Counted from the first letter of the stretch, positions 17,936-26,747 are shown. The stretch: 64,000 nt of DNA from Sphingomonadales bacterium UBA2369 (GCA_002344055.1 DDTH01000014.1:338487-402486), one strand, 5' to 3'. The notes: generated by a model not told the origin, from the letters alone. Translations and numbers: made by a program.

Positions 17936-19009
17936 CTAGAAAAGACGCAACTGCGCCCCCTGCGGCGGCTCGAACAGATCCGTGCGCAATGGCGGCCGCT
18001 TCGGCGGAAAACCCGCCCTCGCCACCGCCCGCTGAAACCGCGCCCGAAGCAAATCGGCCCAAGGCCCGAAGCCCTGCATCCGCGTGAAGAAATTGGGGTC
18101 GTTGTCGCGCCCGCCGCGCATCGCCTGAATCGTGTGCATCACCTTGTCGGCACGGTCCGGATAATGTTCGTCCAGCCAGGCGCGGAACAGCGGCGCGACC
18201 TCATGCGGCAGGCGCACGGGCAGATAGAAGACGCCCTTCGCACCCACCTCCGCCGCCGCCTCCACGATCGCTTCCAGCTCGTGATCCGTGACCTGTGGCA
18301 CCACCGGCGCGATCGCCACGATGGCCGGCACCCCGGTCTCGACCAGCGCCTTCACGGCCGCCAGTCGCTTGCGCCCCGACGGCGCTCTCGGCTCCAGCGT
18401 GCGTGACGTCTCCGGCGTCAGCGAGGTGGTCGAAATCGCGACATTGGCCAGCCGCTCCGCCGCCATCGGCGCGATGATATCCAGATCGCGCAGCACCCGG
18501 TCGGACTTGGTCGTGATCGTGAACGGGTGGCGACATTCGGCCAGCACCTCCAGCACACTGCGGGTGATCTGCCACTTGCCCTCGATCGGCTGATACGGGT
18601 CGGTGTTGGTTCCGAGCGCGATCGGGCGGCAGGCATAGTTCGGCTTGGACAGTTCGGCGCGCAGCAATTTCGCCGCGCTCGGCTTGGCGAACAATCTGCT
18701 CTCGAAATCCAGCCCCGGCGACAGGTCGTGATAGGCGTGGGTCGGCCGCGCGAAGCAATAGATGCAGCCATGTTCGCAGCCGCGATAAGGATTGATCGAG
18801 CGGTCGAAGCCGATATCGGGAGAGGTGTTGCGCGCGATGATCGTGCGGGGCTCTTCGACCGTGACGGTCGTCCGTAGCCGCGTCTCGCCATCCTGCTCCT
18901 CCCGCTCGTCCAGCCAGTCCCCGTCGGTCTCGCGGGTCGGCAGGTTGAAGCGCGTCGGCGTCCGGTTCTCGGGCGCGCCGCGGCCGGGGCGGGCATCGGG
19001 GCGAGTCAC
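17936..19009 (-). CDS. PA0069-family radical SAM protein
   Basis: 357 aa. Radical SAM cluster cysteines 78, 82 and 85 in RGCEHGCIYCFARPTHAY, followed by LGTNTDPYQPIE and TITTKSDRVLRDLDI, the pattern of the spore-photoproduct-lyase-like PA0069/Rv2578c family. The family's reaction is not established. GTG start at 19009. A long antisense frame in this region is a GC artefact. It stands alone, convergent with the repeat element and divergent from the M28 peptidase. Confidence 0.88.
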   Translation of the reverse strand: MTRPDARPGRGAPENRTPTRFNLPTRETDGDWLDEREEQDGETRLRTTVTVEEPRTIIARNTSPDIGFDRSINPYRGCEHGCIYCFARPTHAYHDLSPGLDFESRLFAKPSAAKLLRAELSKPNYACRPIALGTNTDPYQPIEGKWQITRSVLEVLAECRHPFTITTKSDRVLRDLDIIAPMAAERLANVAISTTSLTPETSRTLEPRAPSGRKRLAAVKALVETGVPAIVAIAPVVPQVTDHELEAIVEAAAEVGAKGVFYLPVRLPHEVAPLFRAWLDEHYPDRADKVMHTIQAMRGGRDNDPNFFTRMQGFGPWADLLRARFQRAVARAGFPPKRPPLRTDLFEPPQGAQLRLF

Positions 19010-19106
19010 GCAGCGCTTCTACTGGAAGAACAAACACAGAACAACAGGGCAAAATTGCTTCCGCTTCAGCGCCATGCGAAGAGGCTGCCTCGACAAGGAG
19101 ATGATT

Positions 19107-20672
19107 ATGCGTCGCGCGGTCCTGCTGGCTTTGGCTCTCACTTTTGCGAGTCCCGCGCTGGCCCAAACGGCGCCAAGCGAGGCCGAGCGCGCGACCCGCT
19201 GGCAGGAGCAGGTCGCGATCCTGTCGAGTGATGAGATGGAAGGCCGCGCCGCCGGCACGCCCGGCCATATGCGCGCGATTGAACATATCGTCGGCGAGCT
19301 GCGCCGGCTTGGTCTCGAACCCGCCGGGACCGAGGGCTTCCTGCAGCCGATCCGCTTCATCGAGCAGCGCTTCGATCCGGCCGCATCGACCGCCACTTTG
19401 GTTGCCGGCGGCAACGGTCAGGCGGTCGCACTGCCGGCGATGGCGACCGTCCAGGCCGGACGCCCGATCCCGGAACGCGTGGACGCCCCCTTGGTCTTCA
19501 CCGGTTTCGGCCTGCATATCCCTGATGCCGGGCACGACGATCTCGCGGGCCTCGACCTTACGGGCAAGATCGTCGTTTACGCCTCCGGCCGTCCTCAGGG
19601 TCTGCCCGCCAATGCGGTGAGCAGCGCGCTCGCCACGCGCCTGCGCACCTATGCCGAGCGGGGCGCCGTCGGTGCGATCGCGCTGGGTGGCCCGACTGCG
19701 ACGCCTGAGGCTTGGGCGCGCGCGACCGCGACGGCCCGGCCGGGTATCTATGCGGCGGATCAGGCCACCCCATTTCTCGACATGGCCTGGAATCCGGCGG
19801 AAAATGAGCGGCTCTTTGCCGGCTCCGGCGCCAGCTTCGCCGGGCTTCTCGCGGTAGCGCGCGCCGGTCAGCCCTTGCCTCGCATCGAGATCGACGCCCG
19901 GCTGACAGGCACCTTCGCCGCGACCCGCTCGGCGATCGTCACGCCGAATGTCGTCGCTCGCCTCCCCGGCAGTGACCCGGCATTGCGTGACGAATATATC
20001 GTGATGACCGCGCATACCGACGGCTACGGCATTGGCGAGCCGGTCAATGGCGACGCGATCTACAACGGCGCGCTCGACAATGCGGCCGGCACCGCCGCGC
20101 TGATCGACATTGCCGAGCAGTTGAAGGCGCAGCGGCCGCGCCGCTCGATCCTGTTCGCTTTCGTGACCGCGGAGGAAAAGGGCCTGCTCGGATCGCGCTA
20201 TTTCGTGCGCAATCCGACGGTGCCGCGCGAGGCGATCGTCGCCAATCTCAATTACGACATGGCGCTGCCGCTCTACCCATTGACCAGCGTGACCGTGCTC
20301 GGCGCAGAGGAAAGTTCGATCGGCCGGGATGCGCAGGCGGTCGGCACGGCGATGAACCTGCCGCTCGCACCCGATCCCTTCCCGGAGCGCAACAGCTTCA
20401 TCCGTTCCGACCAGTTCGCCTTCATCGAGGCGGGCATCCCCGCAGTCGCCTTCAAGTTCGGCTTCGCGGCGGGGACGCCGGAGGCGGAGACGGAGCGGGC
20501 TTTCCGCGCGGAACGCTACCACCAGCCGTCGGACGACATGACGACGCGCATCTTTTCCGAGGACGAGATCCGGTTGCACGATTTCATCGCCGCGCTGGCA
20601 TTGCGCATCGCCAATGCCGAAGGGCGTCCGGCCTGGAACGAGGGAAGTCGATTTGCGACGCCCGCGCGCTGA
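19107..20672 (+). CDS. exported M28 family metallopeptidase with PA domain
   Basis: 521 aa. ATG at 19107 chosen: AAGGAG lies 6 nt upstream and MRRAVLLALALTFASPALAQ is a clean signal peptide. A protease-associated (PA) insert spans about 140-260. The zinc site reads His of TAHTDGYG, Asp of GALDNAAG, Glu pair of TAEEKGL, Asp of LNYDMA and a late His in AERYHQPSDD. Likely a periplasmic aminopeptidase. It converges with the uracil-DNA glycosylase gene with a 3-bp gap. Confidence 0.9.
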   Translation: MRRAVLLALALTFASPALAQTAPSEAERATRWQEQVAILSSDEMEGRAAGTPGHMRAIEHIVGELRRLGLEPAGTEGFLQPIRFIEQRFDPAASTATLVAGGNGQAVALPAMATVQAGRPIPERVDAPLVFTGFGLHIPDAGHDDLAGLDLTGKIVVYASGRPQGLPANAVSSALATRLRTYAERGAVGAIALGGPTATPEAWARATATARPGIYAADQATPFLDMAWNPAENERLFAGSGASFAGLLAVARAGQPLPRIEIDARLTGTFAATRSAIVTPNVVARLPGSDPALRDEYIVMTAHTDGYGIGEPVNGDAIYNGALDNAAGTAALIDIAEQLKAQRPRRSILFAFVTAEEKGLLGSRYFVRNPTVPREAIVANLNYDMALPLYPLTSVTVLGAEESSIGRDAQAVGTAMNLPLAPDPFPERNSFIRSDQFAFIEAGIPAVAFKFGFAAGTPEAETERAFRAERYHQPSDDMTTRIFSEDEIRLHDFIAALALRIANAEGRPAWNEGSRFATPAR

Positions 20673-20675
20673 GGA

Positions 20676-21611
20676 TCAGTCTTTCGCGGCGAGATTTTCC
20701 ATCAGCAGCTGCAAGTCGGCCCAGGCCATTGCCTTCGCCGCCGGCTGCGACAGCAGATATTCCGGGCTGAGCGTTACGATCGCGTCGAACACCTGACCGT
20801 CCGCCTCGATCTTGTGGACCTTTCCACGCGCCTGCACCGCGCCGATGCCGAGCAGGGCCTTCGAACAGGCATCGCCGAGCAGCAGCACGGCCTTGGGCGC
20901 GGCCAGGGCGATGTGGTGCCGGGCAATCGCGACACAGCGCTCGCCCCCGCTGCGGTCGAACCGTCCGCCGGCGGGCCGAAAGCAACTCAGCCCTGTCAGA
21001 TAGATCGTCTCCCGGCCCCGCCCCATCGCGGCGAGCATCCGGTCGAACAATCGGCCTGGCGCGCCGGACAGCAGGGTTCCCGCCGAACAATCCTCCGACG
21101 ACGGCATCGCCGCGAAAATCATCAGCCCCGATGCCGGGTCGCCCGATGGGCAGATACGCGGGGCGGCCGGAGCGGCGTAGGGCAGGGTGGCGCTGGTCCG
21201 CAGCCATTCCTGAAAGAGATCGAGCTGGGTGGGGAAGGGTTCTTCGATCCTCCCCGGAACGATGGTCGGGTCGGGTCGTCCCCCGGACGATCCTTGACCA
21301 TGCGGGGCATGGTCAACCCGACCATGGGGGACCGCGCCCGCAGGGCGTGGTGGAGGGGGCCCACCGTCGGCTGTGGATTCCGCTTGATCGTGGGACCCCT
21401 CCGTCTCGGCTTCGCCGAGCCACCTCCCCGTGCCGGGGAGGGTTGAAGGCGGCTCGACCAGCCACGCGCGCGCTTCATCCTGCACCAGTGCATCGACGCC
21501 GGCGTCGCTCCACCAGTCGAGCGTGCTCGCCAGTTCCGCCGCCAGATCGTTAGCATAGCCTTCCACACGCGCCTTACACGCCACGGGGCCGCGTCTGGTC
21601 AACAGCGCCAA
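20676..21611 (-). CDS. uracil-DNA glycosylase family protein with repeat-derived insert
   Basis: 311 aa. The C-terminal 180 residues resemble the Fe-S type uracil-DNA glycosylases: LMIFAAMPSSEDCSAGTLLSG, LTGLSCFRPAGGR, ALAAPKAVLLLGDACSKALLG and a late LSPEYLLSQP that occupies the place of the usual HP(S/A)xLL loop with Pro-Glu instead of His-Pro. The N-terminal LDWWSDAGVDALV is common in sphingomonad homologues. Residues about 57-106 come from a cluster of hairpin repeats (21296-21441), making the protein longer than usual. Start not certain. Divergent from ETF-QO. Confidence 0.8.
   Translation of the reverse strand: MALLTRRGPVACKARVEGYANDLAAELASTLDWWSDAGVDALVQDEARAWLVEPPSTLPGTGRWLGEAETEGSHDQAESTADGGPPPPRPAGAVPHGRVDHAPHGQGSSGGRPDPTIVPGRIEEPFPTQLDLFQEWLRTSATLPYAAPAAPRICPSGDPASGLMIFAAMPSSEDCSAGTLLSGAPGRLFDRMLAAMGRGRETIYLTGLSCFRPAGGRFDRSGGERCVAIARHHIALAAPKAVLLLGDACSKALLGIGAVQARGKVHKIEADGQVFDAIVTLSPEYLLSQPAAKAMAWADLQLLMENLAAKD
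21296..21441. repeat. hairpin repeat cluster inside the uracil-DNA glycosylase gene
   Basis: Three perfect hairpins: GACCATGC-GGG-GCATGGTC (21296-21314), CTCGGC-TTC-GCCGAG (21405-21419) and CCTCCCCG-TGC-CGGGGAGG (21423-21441). They resemble intergenic REP-type units but are read through in frame as a Gly/Pro/Ser/His-rich insert. Confidence 0.75.
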
Positions 21612-21654
21612 ACCCTTTTATCCGAATTCGAAAGCAAAGCCGGAGAGTGGAAGA

Positions 21655-23307
21655 GTGAGCGAACGCGAGTCCATGCCCTATGACGTGGTGATCGTCGGCG
21701 CGGGGCCTGCGGGCCTGTCTGCCGCGATCCGGCTGAAGCAACTCGCCACTGAGGCGGGGAGCGAGATCAGCGTCTGTATCCTCGAAAAGGGTTCGGAGGT
21801 CGGCGCACACATATTGTCAGGCGCGGTGATCGATCCGAAGGCGCTGGACGAATTGCTGCCGAACTGGCGCGACGATGGCTGTCCGCTCGCCACCGTGCCC
21901 GTGACGAAGAACGAGCATTGGGTGCTGACGAAGAACAAGAAGTTCGCGATCCCGCACCTCACCACGCCCGGCTTCATGCACAATAAGGGCACTTATACCG
22001 GCTCGCTCGGCAATCTGTGCCGCTGGCTCGCGGGCAAGGCCGAGGAACTGGGCGTCGAAATCTTCCCCGGCTTCCCGGCCGCCGAGATCCTCTACAACGA
22101 TGATGGCAGCGTGAAGGGCGTTGCCACCGGCGACATGGGCGTCGCCCGCGATGGCTCGCATCGCGGCGATTATCAGCCCGGCATGGAGCTGCACGGCAAA
22201 TACACCTTCTTCGCGGAAGGCGCGCGCGGCAGCCTGACCAAGCAATTGAAGCGGCAATTCCATCTGGAGGAAGGCCGCCAGCCGCAGGTTTACGGCATCG
22301 GCATCAAGGAATTGTGGGATATCGATCCCGACAAGCACGAGCCCGGCCGGGTCATCCACAGCCAGGGCTGGCCGCTCGACGATGACAGCTGGGGCGGCGG
22401 TTTCCTCTATCATCAGGACAACAACCAGGTGGCGCTCGGCTTCGTCGTCGCGCTTTCCTATCGCAACCCGTATCTGTCGCCGTTCGAGGAGTTCCAGCGC
22501 TGGAAGCAGCATCCGGCGATCCGCGAATTCCTGGAGGGCGGCAAGCGCGTCTCCTATGGCGCGCGCGCGATCAATGAGGGCGGCTATCAGTCCATCCCGC
22601 AGCTCGCTTTCCCGGGTGGGGCGCTGATCGGCTGCTCGGCCGGCTTCGTGAACGTGCCGCGGATCAAGGGCACCCATACGGCGATGAAGTCCGGCATGCT
22701 CGCCGCCGAAAGCGCCTTCGCCGCGATCGGCGCGGAGCGCGCCGCCGACACGCTGCAGGATTATGACGACGCGCTGCACGCCTCCTGGGTCGCGGACGAA
22801 CTGAAAATGGTCCGCAATGTCCAACCGCTCGTGGACAAATGGGGCGGCACGATCGGCACCTTGCTCGCCGGCACCGACATGTGGATGCGGAATTTCCGCA
22901 TCGGCCTGCCCTTCACGATGAAGCATCACGCCGATCATACGACGCTGACCCGCAGGGATCTCGCGACGCCGATCGAATACCCCAAGCCGGATGGCGTGAT
23001 CAGCTTCGACCGGCTGGGTTCGGTGTTCGTGTCCAACACCAATCATGAGGAGGATCAGCCGATCCATCTCACGCTGAAGGACGCGGCGATCCCGACGACG
23101 GTCAACCTGCCCGAATTCGCCGGCCCGGAGCAGCGCTACTGCCCTGCCGGCGTCTACGAATTCGTCGAGGAAGGCGGCGCCACCCGCCTGCAGATCAACG
23201 CACAGAATTGCGTCCATTGCAAAACCTGCGACATCAAGGACCCAACCCAGAATATCAATTGGGTCACGCCGGAAGGCGGAGGAGGACCCAATTATCCCAA
23301 CATGTAA
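21655..23307 (+). CDS. electron transfer flavoprotein-ubiquinone oxidoreductase (ETF-QO)
   Basis: 550 aa membrane-associated enzyme moving electrons from ETF to ubiquinone. FAD-binding VVIVGAGPAGLSAAIRL near the N terminus, ETF-QO core (GAHILSGAVIDPKALDELLP, GCSAGFVNVPRIKGTHTAMKSG), and a C-terminal [4Fe-4S] domain with CVHCKTCDIKDPTQNINWV and the usual GGPNYPNM end. GTG start. It closes the electron path for the acyl-CoA dehydrogenase encoded at 16653. The next gene begins around its stop codon. Confidence 0.96.
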   Translation: MSERESMPYDVVIVGAGPAGLSAAIRLKQLATEAGSEISVCILEKGSEVGAHILSGAVIDPKALDELLPNWRDDGCPLATVPVTKNEHWVLTKNKKFAIPHLTTPGFMHNKGTYTGSLGNLCRWLAGKAEELGVEIFPGFPAAEILYNDDGSVKGVATGDMGVARDGSHRGDYQPGMELHGKYTFFAEGARGSLTKQLKRQFHLEEGRQPQVYGIGIKELWDIDPDKHEPGRVIHSQGWPLDDDSWGGGFLYHQDNNQVALGFVVALSYRNPYLSPFEEFQRWKQHPAIREFLEGGKRVSYGARAINEGGYQSIPQLAFPGGALIGCSAGFVNVPRIKGTHTAMKSGMLAAESAFAAIGAERAADTLQDYDDALHASWVADELKMVRNVQPLVDKWGGTIGTLLAGTDMWMRNFRIGLPFTMKHHADHTTLTRRDLATPIEYPKPDGVISFDRLGSVFVSNTNHEEDQPIHLTLKDAAIPTTVNLPEFAGPEQRYCPAGVYEFVEEGGATRLQINAQNCVHCKTCDIKDPTQNINWVTPEGGGGPNYPNM

Positions 23308-24934
23308 GCGTATCGCGCTGGCCGGAGCGCTGGCGGCTGTTGTCGCCACCCCGGCTTTTGCCAATCCCGCCCGGGAGCAGGCCTTTATCGAGGCCCGCGT
23401 CGCCGCCGATTCGGGCGCCGACGCGCGCGCCAGCCGGCAATTCGCGCGATTGCTGGCGAGCGATCCCAACAGCAAGGTTCTGGCGGAACGGGCGCTGGAG
23501 CATGGCCTGGCTTCCGGCGACTTTCCGCTGGCGCTGACGGCGGCGCGGCGGCTGGATGCCGCCGGGACGCTGCCGCCGCTGCGCCGGGTCCTGCTTGCCG
23601 CCGAGGCGCTGCGGACCCGCGATTGGGCTGCGGCCGAGCGCGAAGCGGCGCGGCTGGAAACGGACCAAGTGCTGGCGCTCATGTCGCCCGCAATCCGCGC
23701 GTGGCGCGCTTTCGGCGCCGGTGAGGCCAGTCCCGCCGCGCGGCTGGCGCCAATGGCGAACGGTCCTGTCTCGGGTTACGCTGTGGAGCATGAGGCTCTG
23801 CTCGAACTGGCGGCAGGGCGGGGCGACGGGAGCCTGTTCCTGGCGCTGTCGCCGGATGCCGGCCTGCGACCACAGCATCTGCGTTTGCTCGCGGCCGCAG
23901 AATTTCAGGCACGCGGCGACCGGACCAAGGCGCTGGCGCTCGTCGCGGGCGATCAGCCCGCAATGGTTGCCGCGCGCCGGACGATCGAGTCGGGCCGGCC
24001 GCTGATCGGGCGGCTCGACACGGCGGCCGAGGGCTTCTCGGAATTCCTCTCGCGCGTGGCGATCGATTTCAGCCAGCAGAATGTCGGCCGCGAAGGGCTG
24101 ATCCTCGCGCGGCTCGCCGCCTATCTTGCACCGGAAGCTGCACAGCCGCTGATGATCGCGGCCGAGATCGCCAATACCGGCGATGCCGCGGGGGCGGCGC
24201 GTATCCTTGCACAAGTTCCGGCGCAGAGTCCGTTCGCAGCCACCGCGCGCGATCTGCGCATCGCCCAGCTCAGCCGGGGCGGTCAGGCCGAAGCCGCCTT
24301 CGCGGAAGTTTCGGAGCTTACCCGACGCGGTTCGCGGGAGGTGCGCGACTGGGTGCATCTCGGCCAGTTGCACGACGCGGCGCGCCGCTACGATGCCGCC
24401 GCCACCGCTTATGCACGTGCGCAGGAATTGTCGCAGGCCAGCCCCGATCCCGCTCTGCCTTTGTGGTCGATCGTGCTCGCCCGCGCCGGATCGCTGGACC
24501 AGGGCGGCAAGTGGCCGGAAGCGCGCGCGGCCTTGCGTGAGGCGCACCGGCTCGCGCCGAACGAGCCGCTCGTGCTGAACTATCTCGGCTATGCGATGAT
24601 CGATCGCGGCGAGGCGATGGACGAATCCGAGGCGATGATCCGGGAAGCGGTCCGGCTCGCGCCAGACAGTGCCGCGATCATCGATTCGCTCGGCTGGGCG
24701 CTGTTCAAGCGCGGGCGGGTGGATGAGGCGATTCCCCTGCTCGAACGGGCGGCGCAGGGAGAACCGGGCGACCCCGAGATCAACGAGCATCTCGGCGACG
24801 CCTATTACACCGCAGGGCGCCGGATCGAGGCGCGCTTCGCCTGGAATGCGGCTCTCGTTTACGCCGAGGGCGCGGCGGCGGAGCGGCTTCGCGGCAAGAT
24901 CGATCGGGGGCTGCCCGCTTCTGCCGCGCGATGA
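23291..24934 (+). CDS. exported tetratricopeptide-repeat protein with unclear start codon
   Basis: A signal peptide (KRIALAGALAAVVATPAFA) is readable directly after the ETF-QO stop, but no ATG, GTG or TTG precedes it in frame; the first is a TTG at 23450, which would remove the signal peptide. ATT at 23291 or ATC at 23294 lie 4-8 nt after GGAGGAGG and are possible rare starts; a small indel at ATGTAAGCG is the alternative. The body is alpha-helical solenoid, with clear TPRs near the C terminus (LVLNYLGYAMIDRGE, DSLGWALFKRGRVDEAIPLLERA, EHLGDAYYTAGRRIEARFAW). Probably a periplasmic scaffold. The stop overlaps ispE by 4 bp. Confidence 0.78.
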   Translation: MIPTCKRIALAGALAAVVATPAFANPAREQAFIEARVAADSGADARASRQFARLLASDPNSKVLAERALEHGLASGDFPLALTAARRLDAAGTLPPLRRVLLAAEALRTRDWAAAEREAARLETDQVLALMSPAIRAWRAFGAGEASPAARLAPMANGPVSGYAVEHEALLELAAGRGDGSLFLALSPDAGLRPQHLRLLAAAEFQARGDRTKALALVAGDQPAMVAARRTIESGRPLIGRLDTAAEGFSEFLSRVAIDFSQQNVGREGLILARLAAYLAPEAAQPLMIAAEIANTGDAAGAARILAQVPAQSPFAATARDLRIAQLSRGGQAEAAFAEVSELTRRGSREVRDWVHLGQLHDAARRYDAAATAYARAQELSQASPDPALPLWSIVLARAGSLDQGGKWPEARAALREAHRLAPNEPLVLNYLGYAMIDRGEAMDESEAMIREAVRLAPDSAAIIDSLGWALFKRGRVDEAIPLLERAAQGEPGDPEINEHLGDAYYTAGRRIEARFAWNAALVYAEGAAAERLRGKIDRGLPASAAR

Positions 24935-25737
24935 TGCGCGAAACCGCTTACGCCAAGCTCAATCTCGCGCTGCACGTGCGGGCGCGGGAGCCGGGTGGCT
25001 ATCACCGTATCGAGACGATCTTCGCATTTTGCGAGCATGGCGATGGGCTGACGGCCGAACCTGGCCATGAGTTGATGCTCAGGGTCTCGGGACGTTTCGC
25101 CGAAGGCCTCGAAAGCTCGGACAATCTGGTTCTTCGCGCGGCGGCTGCATTGCGAGAACATTATGGCGTTCGCGATGGCGCCCAGCTCAGCCTCGACAAA
25201 CGCCTCCCGGTCGCGGCGGGGCTGGGCGGCGGCTCGGCGGACGCAGCAGCGGCGCTTCGGCTGCTGGTTCGCTGGTGGCGGCTGCCCGACGAGCCGGAGG
25301 TATTGCACGCCATCGCGCGCAAACTCGGCGCGGATGTGCCCGCCTGTATCGAGAGCCGCACCGTTCGTGGGGAGGGTCGGGGCGACGAGTTGACGCCAGT
25401 CACGCACGGTTTCGATCGTCCGATCCTCGCGCTGCTCGTCAATCCCGGCGTGGCGATGCCGACTGGCCCGGTCTTCGCCGGCTGGGATGGGATTGATCGC
25501 GGCCCGCTCGGAGACGCATTGCTGAGCCGCAACGATTTGCTCGAACCCGCGCGCCGGCTCGCCCCAATCATCGGCGAGGTGCTGGGTGCGTTGGAGGGCG
25601 CCTCGCATGCGAGCATGTCTGGTTCGGGTGCCACCTGTTTCGGACTCTACGAAAATCAGCCCGAAATCGACGCCGCCGAGGCCCAGATTGCCGAGGCGCA
25701 CTCCGATTGGTGGACCCTCAAAACCTGCCTCAGGTGA
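24931..25737 (+). CDS. ispE: 4-diphosphocytidyl-2-C-methyl-D-erythritol kinase IspE
   Basis: 268 aa GHMP kinase of the MEP isoprenoid pathway. Seen: N-terminal AYAKLNLALHV with the substrate Lys, the ATP-binding LPVAAGLGGGSADAAAALRLL, the Asp of KLGADVPACI, and the C-terminal MSGSGATCFGLY. ATG overlaps the preceding TPR gene's stop. The sigma-54 small RNA region starts directly after its stop. Confidence 0.95.
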   Translation: MMRETAYAKLNLALHVRAREPGGYHRIETIFAFCEHGDGLTAEPGHELMLRVSGRFAEGLESSDNLVLRAAAALREHYGVRDGAQLSLDKRLPVAAGLGGGSADAAAALRLLVRWWRLPDEPEVLHAIARKLGADVPACIESRTVRGEGRGDELTPVTHGFDRPILALLVNPGVAMPTGPVFAGWDGIDRGPLGDALLSRNDLLEPARRLAPIIGEVLGALEGASHASMSGSGATCFGLYENQPEIDAAEAQIAEAHSDWWTLKTCLR

Positions 25738-25742
25738 CCCAT

Positions 25743-25761
25743 CTGTGCCGCGCTGGCACAG
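25743..25761 (+). promoter_or_regulatory. palindrome upstream of the sRNA promoter, candidate activator site
   Basis: CTGTGCC-GCGCT-GGCACAG, perfect 7-bp arms, centred about 79 bp before the predicted start of the small RNA, a usual enhancer distance for sigma-54 promoters. Its sequence differs from the GTCCG palindromes at 5097 and 5134, so a different activator is expected. Confidence 0.5.
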
Positions 25762-25804
25762 TGTATTGCGCGCGTTAACCATCTGAACCCGCGGAAAAAC
25801 GTTG

Positions 25805-25820
25805 TGGCACGGCGTTTGCG
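25805..25820 (+). promoter_or_regulatory. sigma-54 promoter in the ispE-enoyl-CoA hydratase gap
   Basis: TGGCACG-gcgt-TTGCG: exact -24 element and TTGC -12 element with consensus spacing; only the last W is G. Predicted transcription start about 25831. It does not precede an ORF closely but a 130-nt segment ending in a terminator. Confidence 0.72.
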
Positions 25821-25830
25821 TGGGGCTTGC

Positions 25831-25960
25831 CGACGAGTCGAGGCGCGAGACCCCCTCTTGCCGACATTCGCCAGCAGTCTCCCGCTCACCGGAAGGCGGG
25901 CGCTGCGACCCAAATGGGGGAGCCGGACGCGGCGTAATCGCGTCCGGCTCCTTTCATTTT
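25831..25960 (+). ncRNA. candidate sigma-54-dependent small RNA
   Basis: About 130 nt between a consensus sigma-54 promoter and a strong intrinsic terminator, with no credible ORF. Internal structure: CAGC (25872-25875) pairs with GCTG (25902-25905), enclosing CCCGC/GCGGG (25881-25885 with 25896-25900) and a loop TCACCGGAAG; the terminator stem follows. The sequence is not a known housekeeping RNA that I recognise (not 6S, SRP, tmRNA or RNase P). Target unknown. The extent is inferred from promoter and terminator only. Confidence 0.62.
25919..25960 (+). terminator. intrinsic terminator of the candidate sRNA
   Basis: Perfect 13-bp stem (GGAGCCGGACGCG and complement), loop GCGTAAT, then TTTCATTTT. 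Confidence 0.85.
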
Positions 25961-25986
25961 GGGCGCGGGCGCGGCAGGTCGTCGGC

Positions 25987-26709
25987 ATGATCGACCTGCA
26001 CATTGACGGCGCTGTCGCCCGGCTCACGCTGAACCGCCCCGAAGTTCGCAATGCGCTGGCGGTGCGCCATTGGCATGCCCTGGCCGATATATTGCCACAG
26101 ATCACCGCGTCCGGCGCACAGGTTCTGCTCCTTTCGGGCGCGGGCGGCGCGTTCAGCGCGGGCGCCGATCTGTCCGAATTCGAAACCTTCGTCGACGAGC
26201 CCGCTGCCCGGCCCGAATTTCGCCTCGCAATGCGTACGGCGATGGACGGCCTCGCAGCCTTGCCGCTGCCGGCCATCGCCTGGATCGACGGCCCATGTTT
26301 CGGCGCGGGGGTGGCGCTCGCCATGGCCTGCGACATCCGCATCGCATCGCCTGCCGCGCGCTTCGCGATCACACCGGCGAAGATGGGGATCGGCTACCCG
26401 CAGGAGGATGTGGCGCGCCTGGTCGGTCTGGTGGGGCCGGGCTGGGCTTCCCGGTTGCTGTTCACGGGCGCCGCAATCGACGCCGCGACCGCGGAAAGGA
26501 TCGGTCTGGTCGAAAGCATCGCCGACACTCCCGACGCGCTGATCGGGGAACTCGCCGCGGCCGACTCCGGCAGCATCTCGATGCTAAAGCGCGGCATCGA
26601 CCTCGCGAAGAGCGGGTTTGCCTCGGATTCCGCACAGGATGCCCGCTTTGACGATTTGCTCGGCGGCGAGGTCCTGCGCGACCGGCTGTCCCGGCGCCGG
26701 GCGACCTGA
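25987..26709 (+). CDS. enoyl-CoA hydratase/isomerase family protein
   Basis: 240 aa crotonase. ATG at 25987 gives the standard MIDLHIDGAVARLTLNRPEVRNAL; the frame is open further upstream but runs through the small RNA. Oxyanion-hole elements are SGAGGAFSAGADLSEF and IDGPCFGAGVALAMACDIRIAS. The catalytic region after the second element reads FAITPAKMGIGYPQEDVARL; the Glu pair of true hydratases is not obvious, so the reaction could be isomerase or hydrolase. Short relative to the usual 255-260 aa. Confidence 0.85.
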   Translation: MIDLHIDGAVARLTLNRPEVRNALAVRHWHALADILPQITASGAQVLLLSGAGGAFSAGADLSEFETFVDEPAARPEFRLAMRTAMDGLAALPLPAIAWIDGPCFGAGVALAMACDIRIASPAARFAITPAKMGIGYPQEDVARLVGLVGPGWASRLLFTGAAIDAATAERIGLVESIADTPDALIGELAAADSGSISMLKRGIDLAKSGFASDSAQDARFDDLLGGEVLRDRLSRRRAT

Positions 26710-26747
26710 GGCTTGCCTCCCGCCACCCCCTCATCCACAAGCCCCGG

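Noticed and set aside
18201..20579. 792-codon minus-strand open frame across the radical SAM and M28 genes
   Set aside because: Low-complexity Arg/Gly/Asp-rich translation, overlaps two well-supported genes; a product of high GC codon bias.
25754..25769. A second TGGCAC...TTGC pair just upstream of the sRNA promoter
   Set aside because: The -24 to -12 spacing is one base too long for sigma-54, and its first part is one arm of the palindrome.
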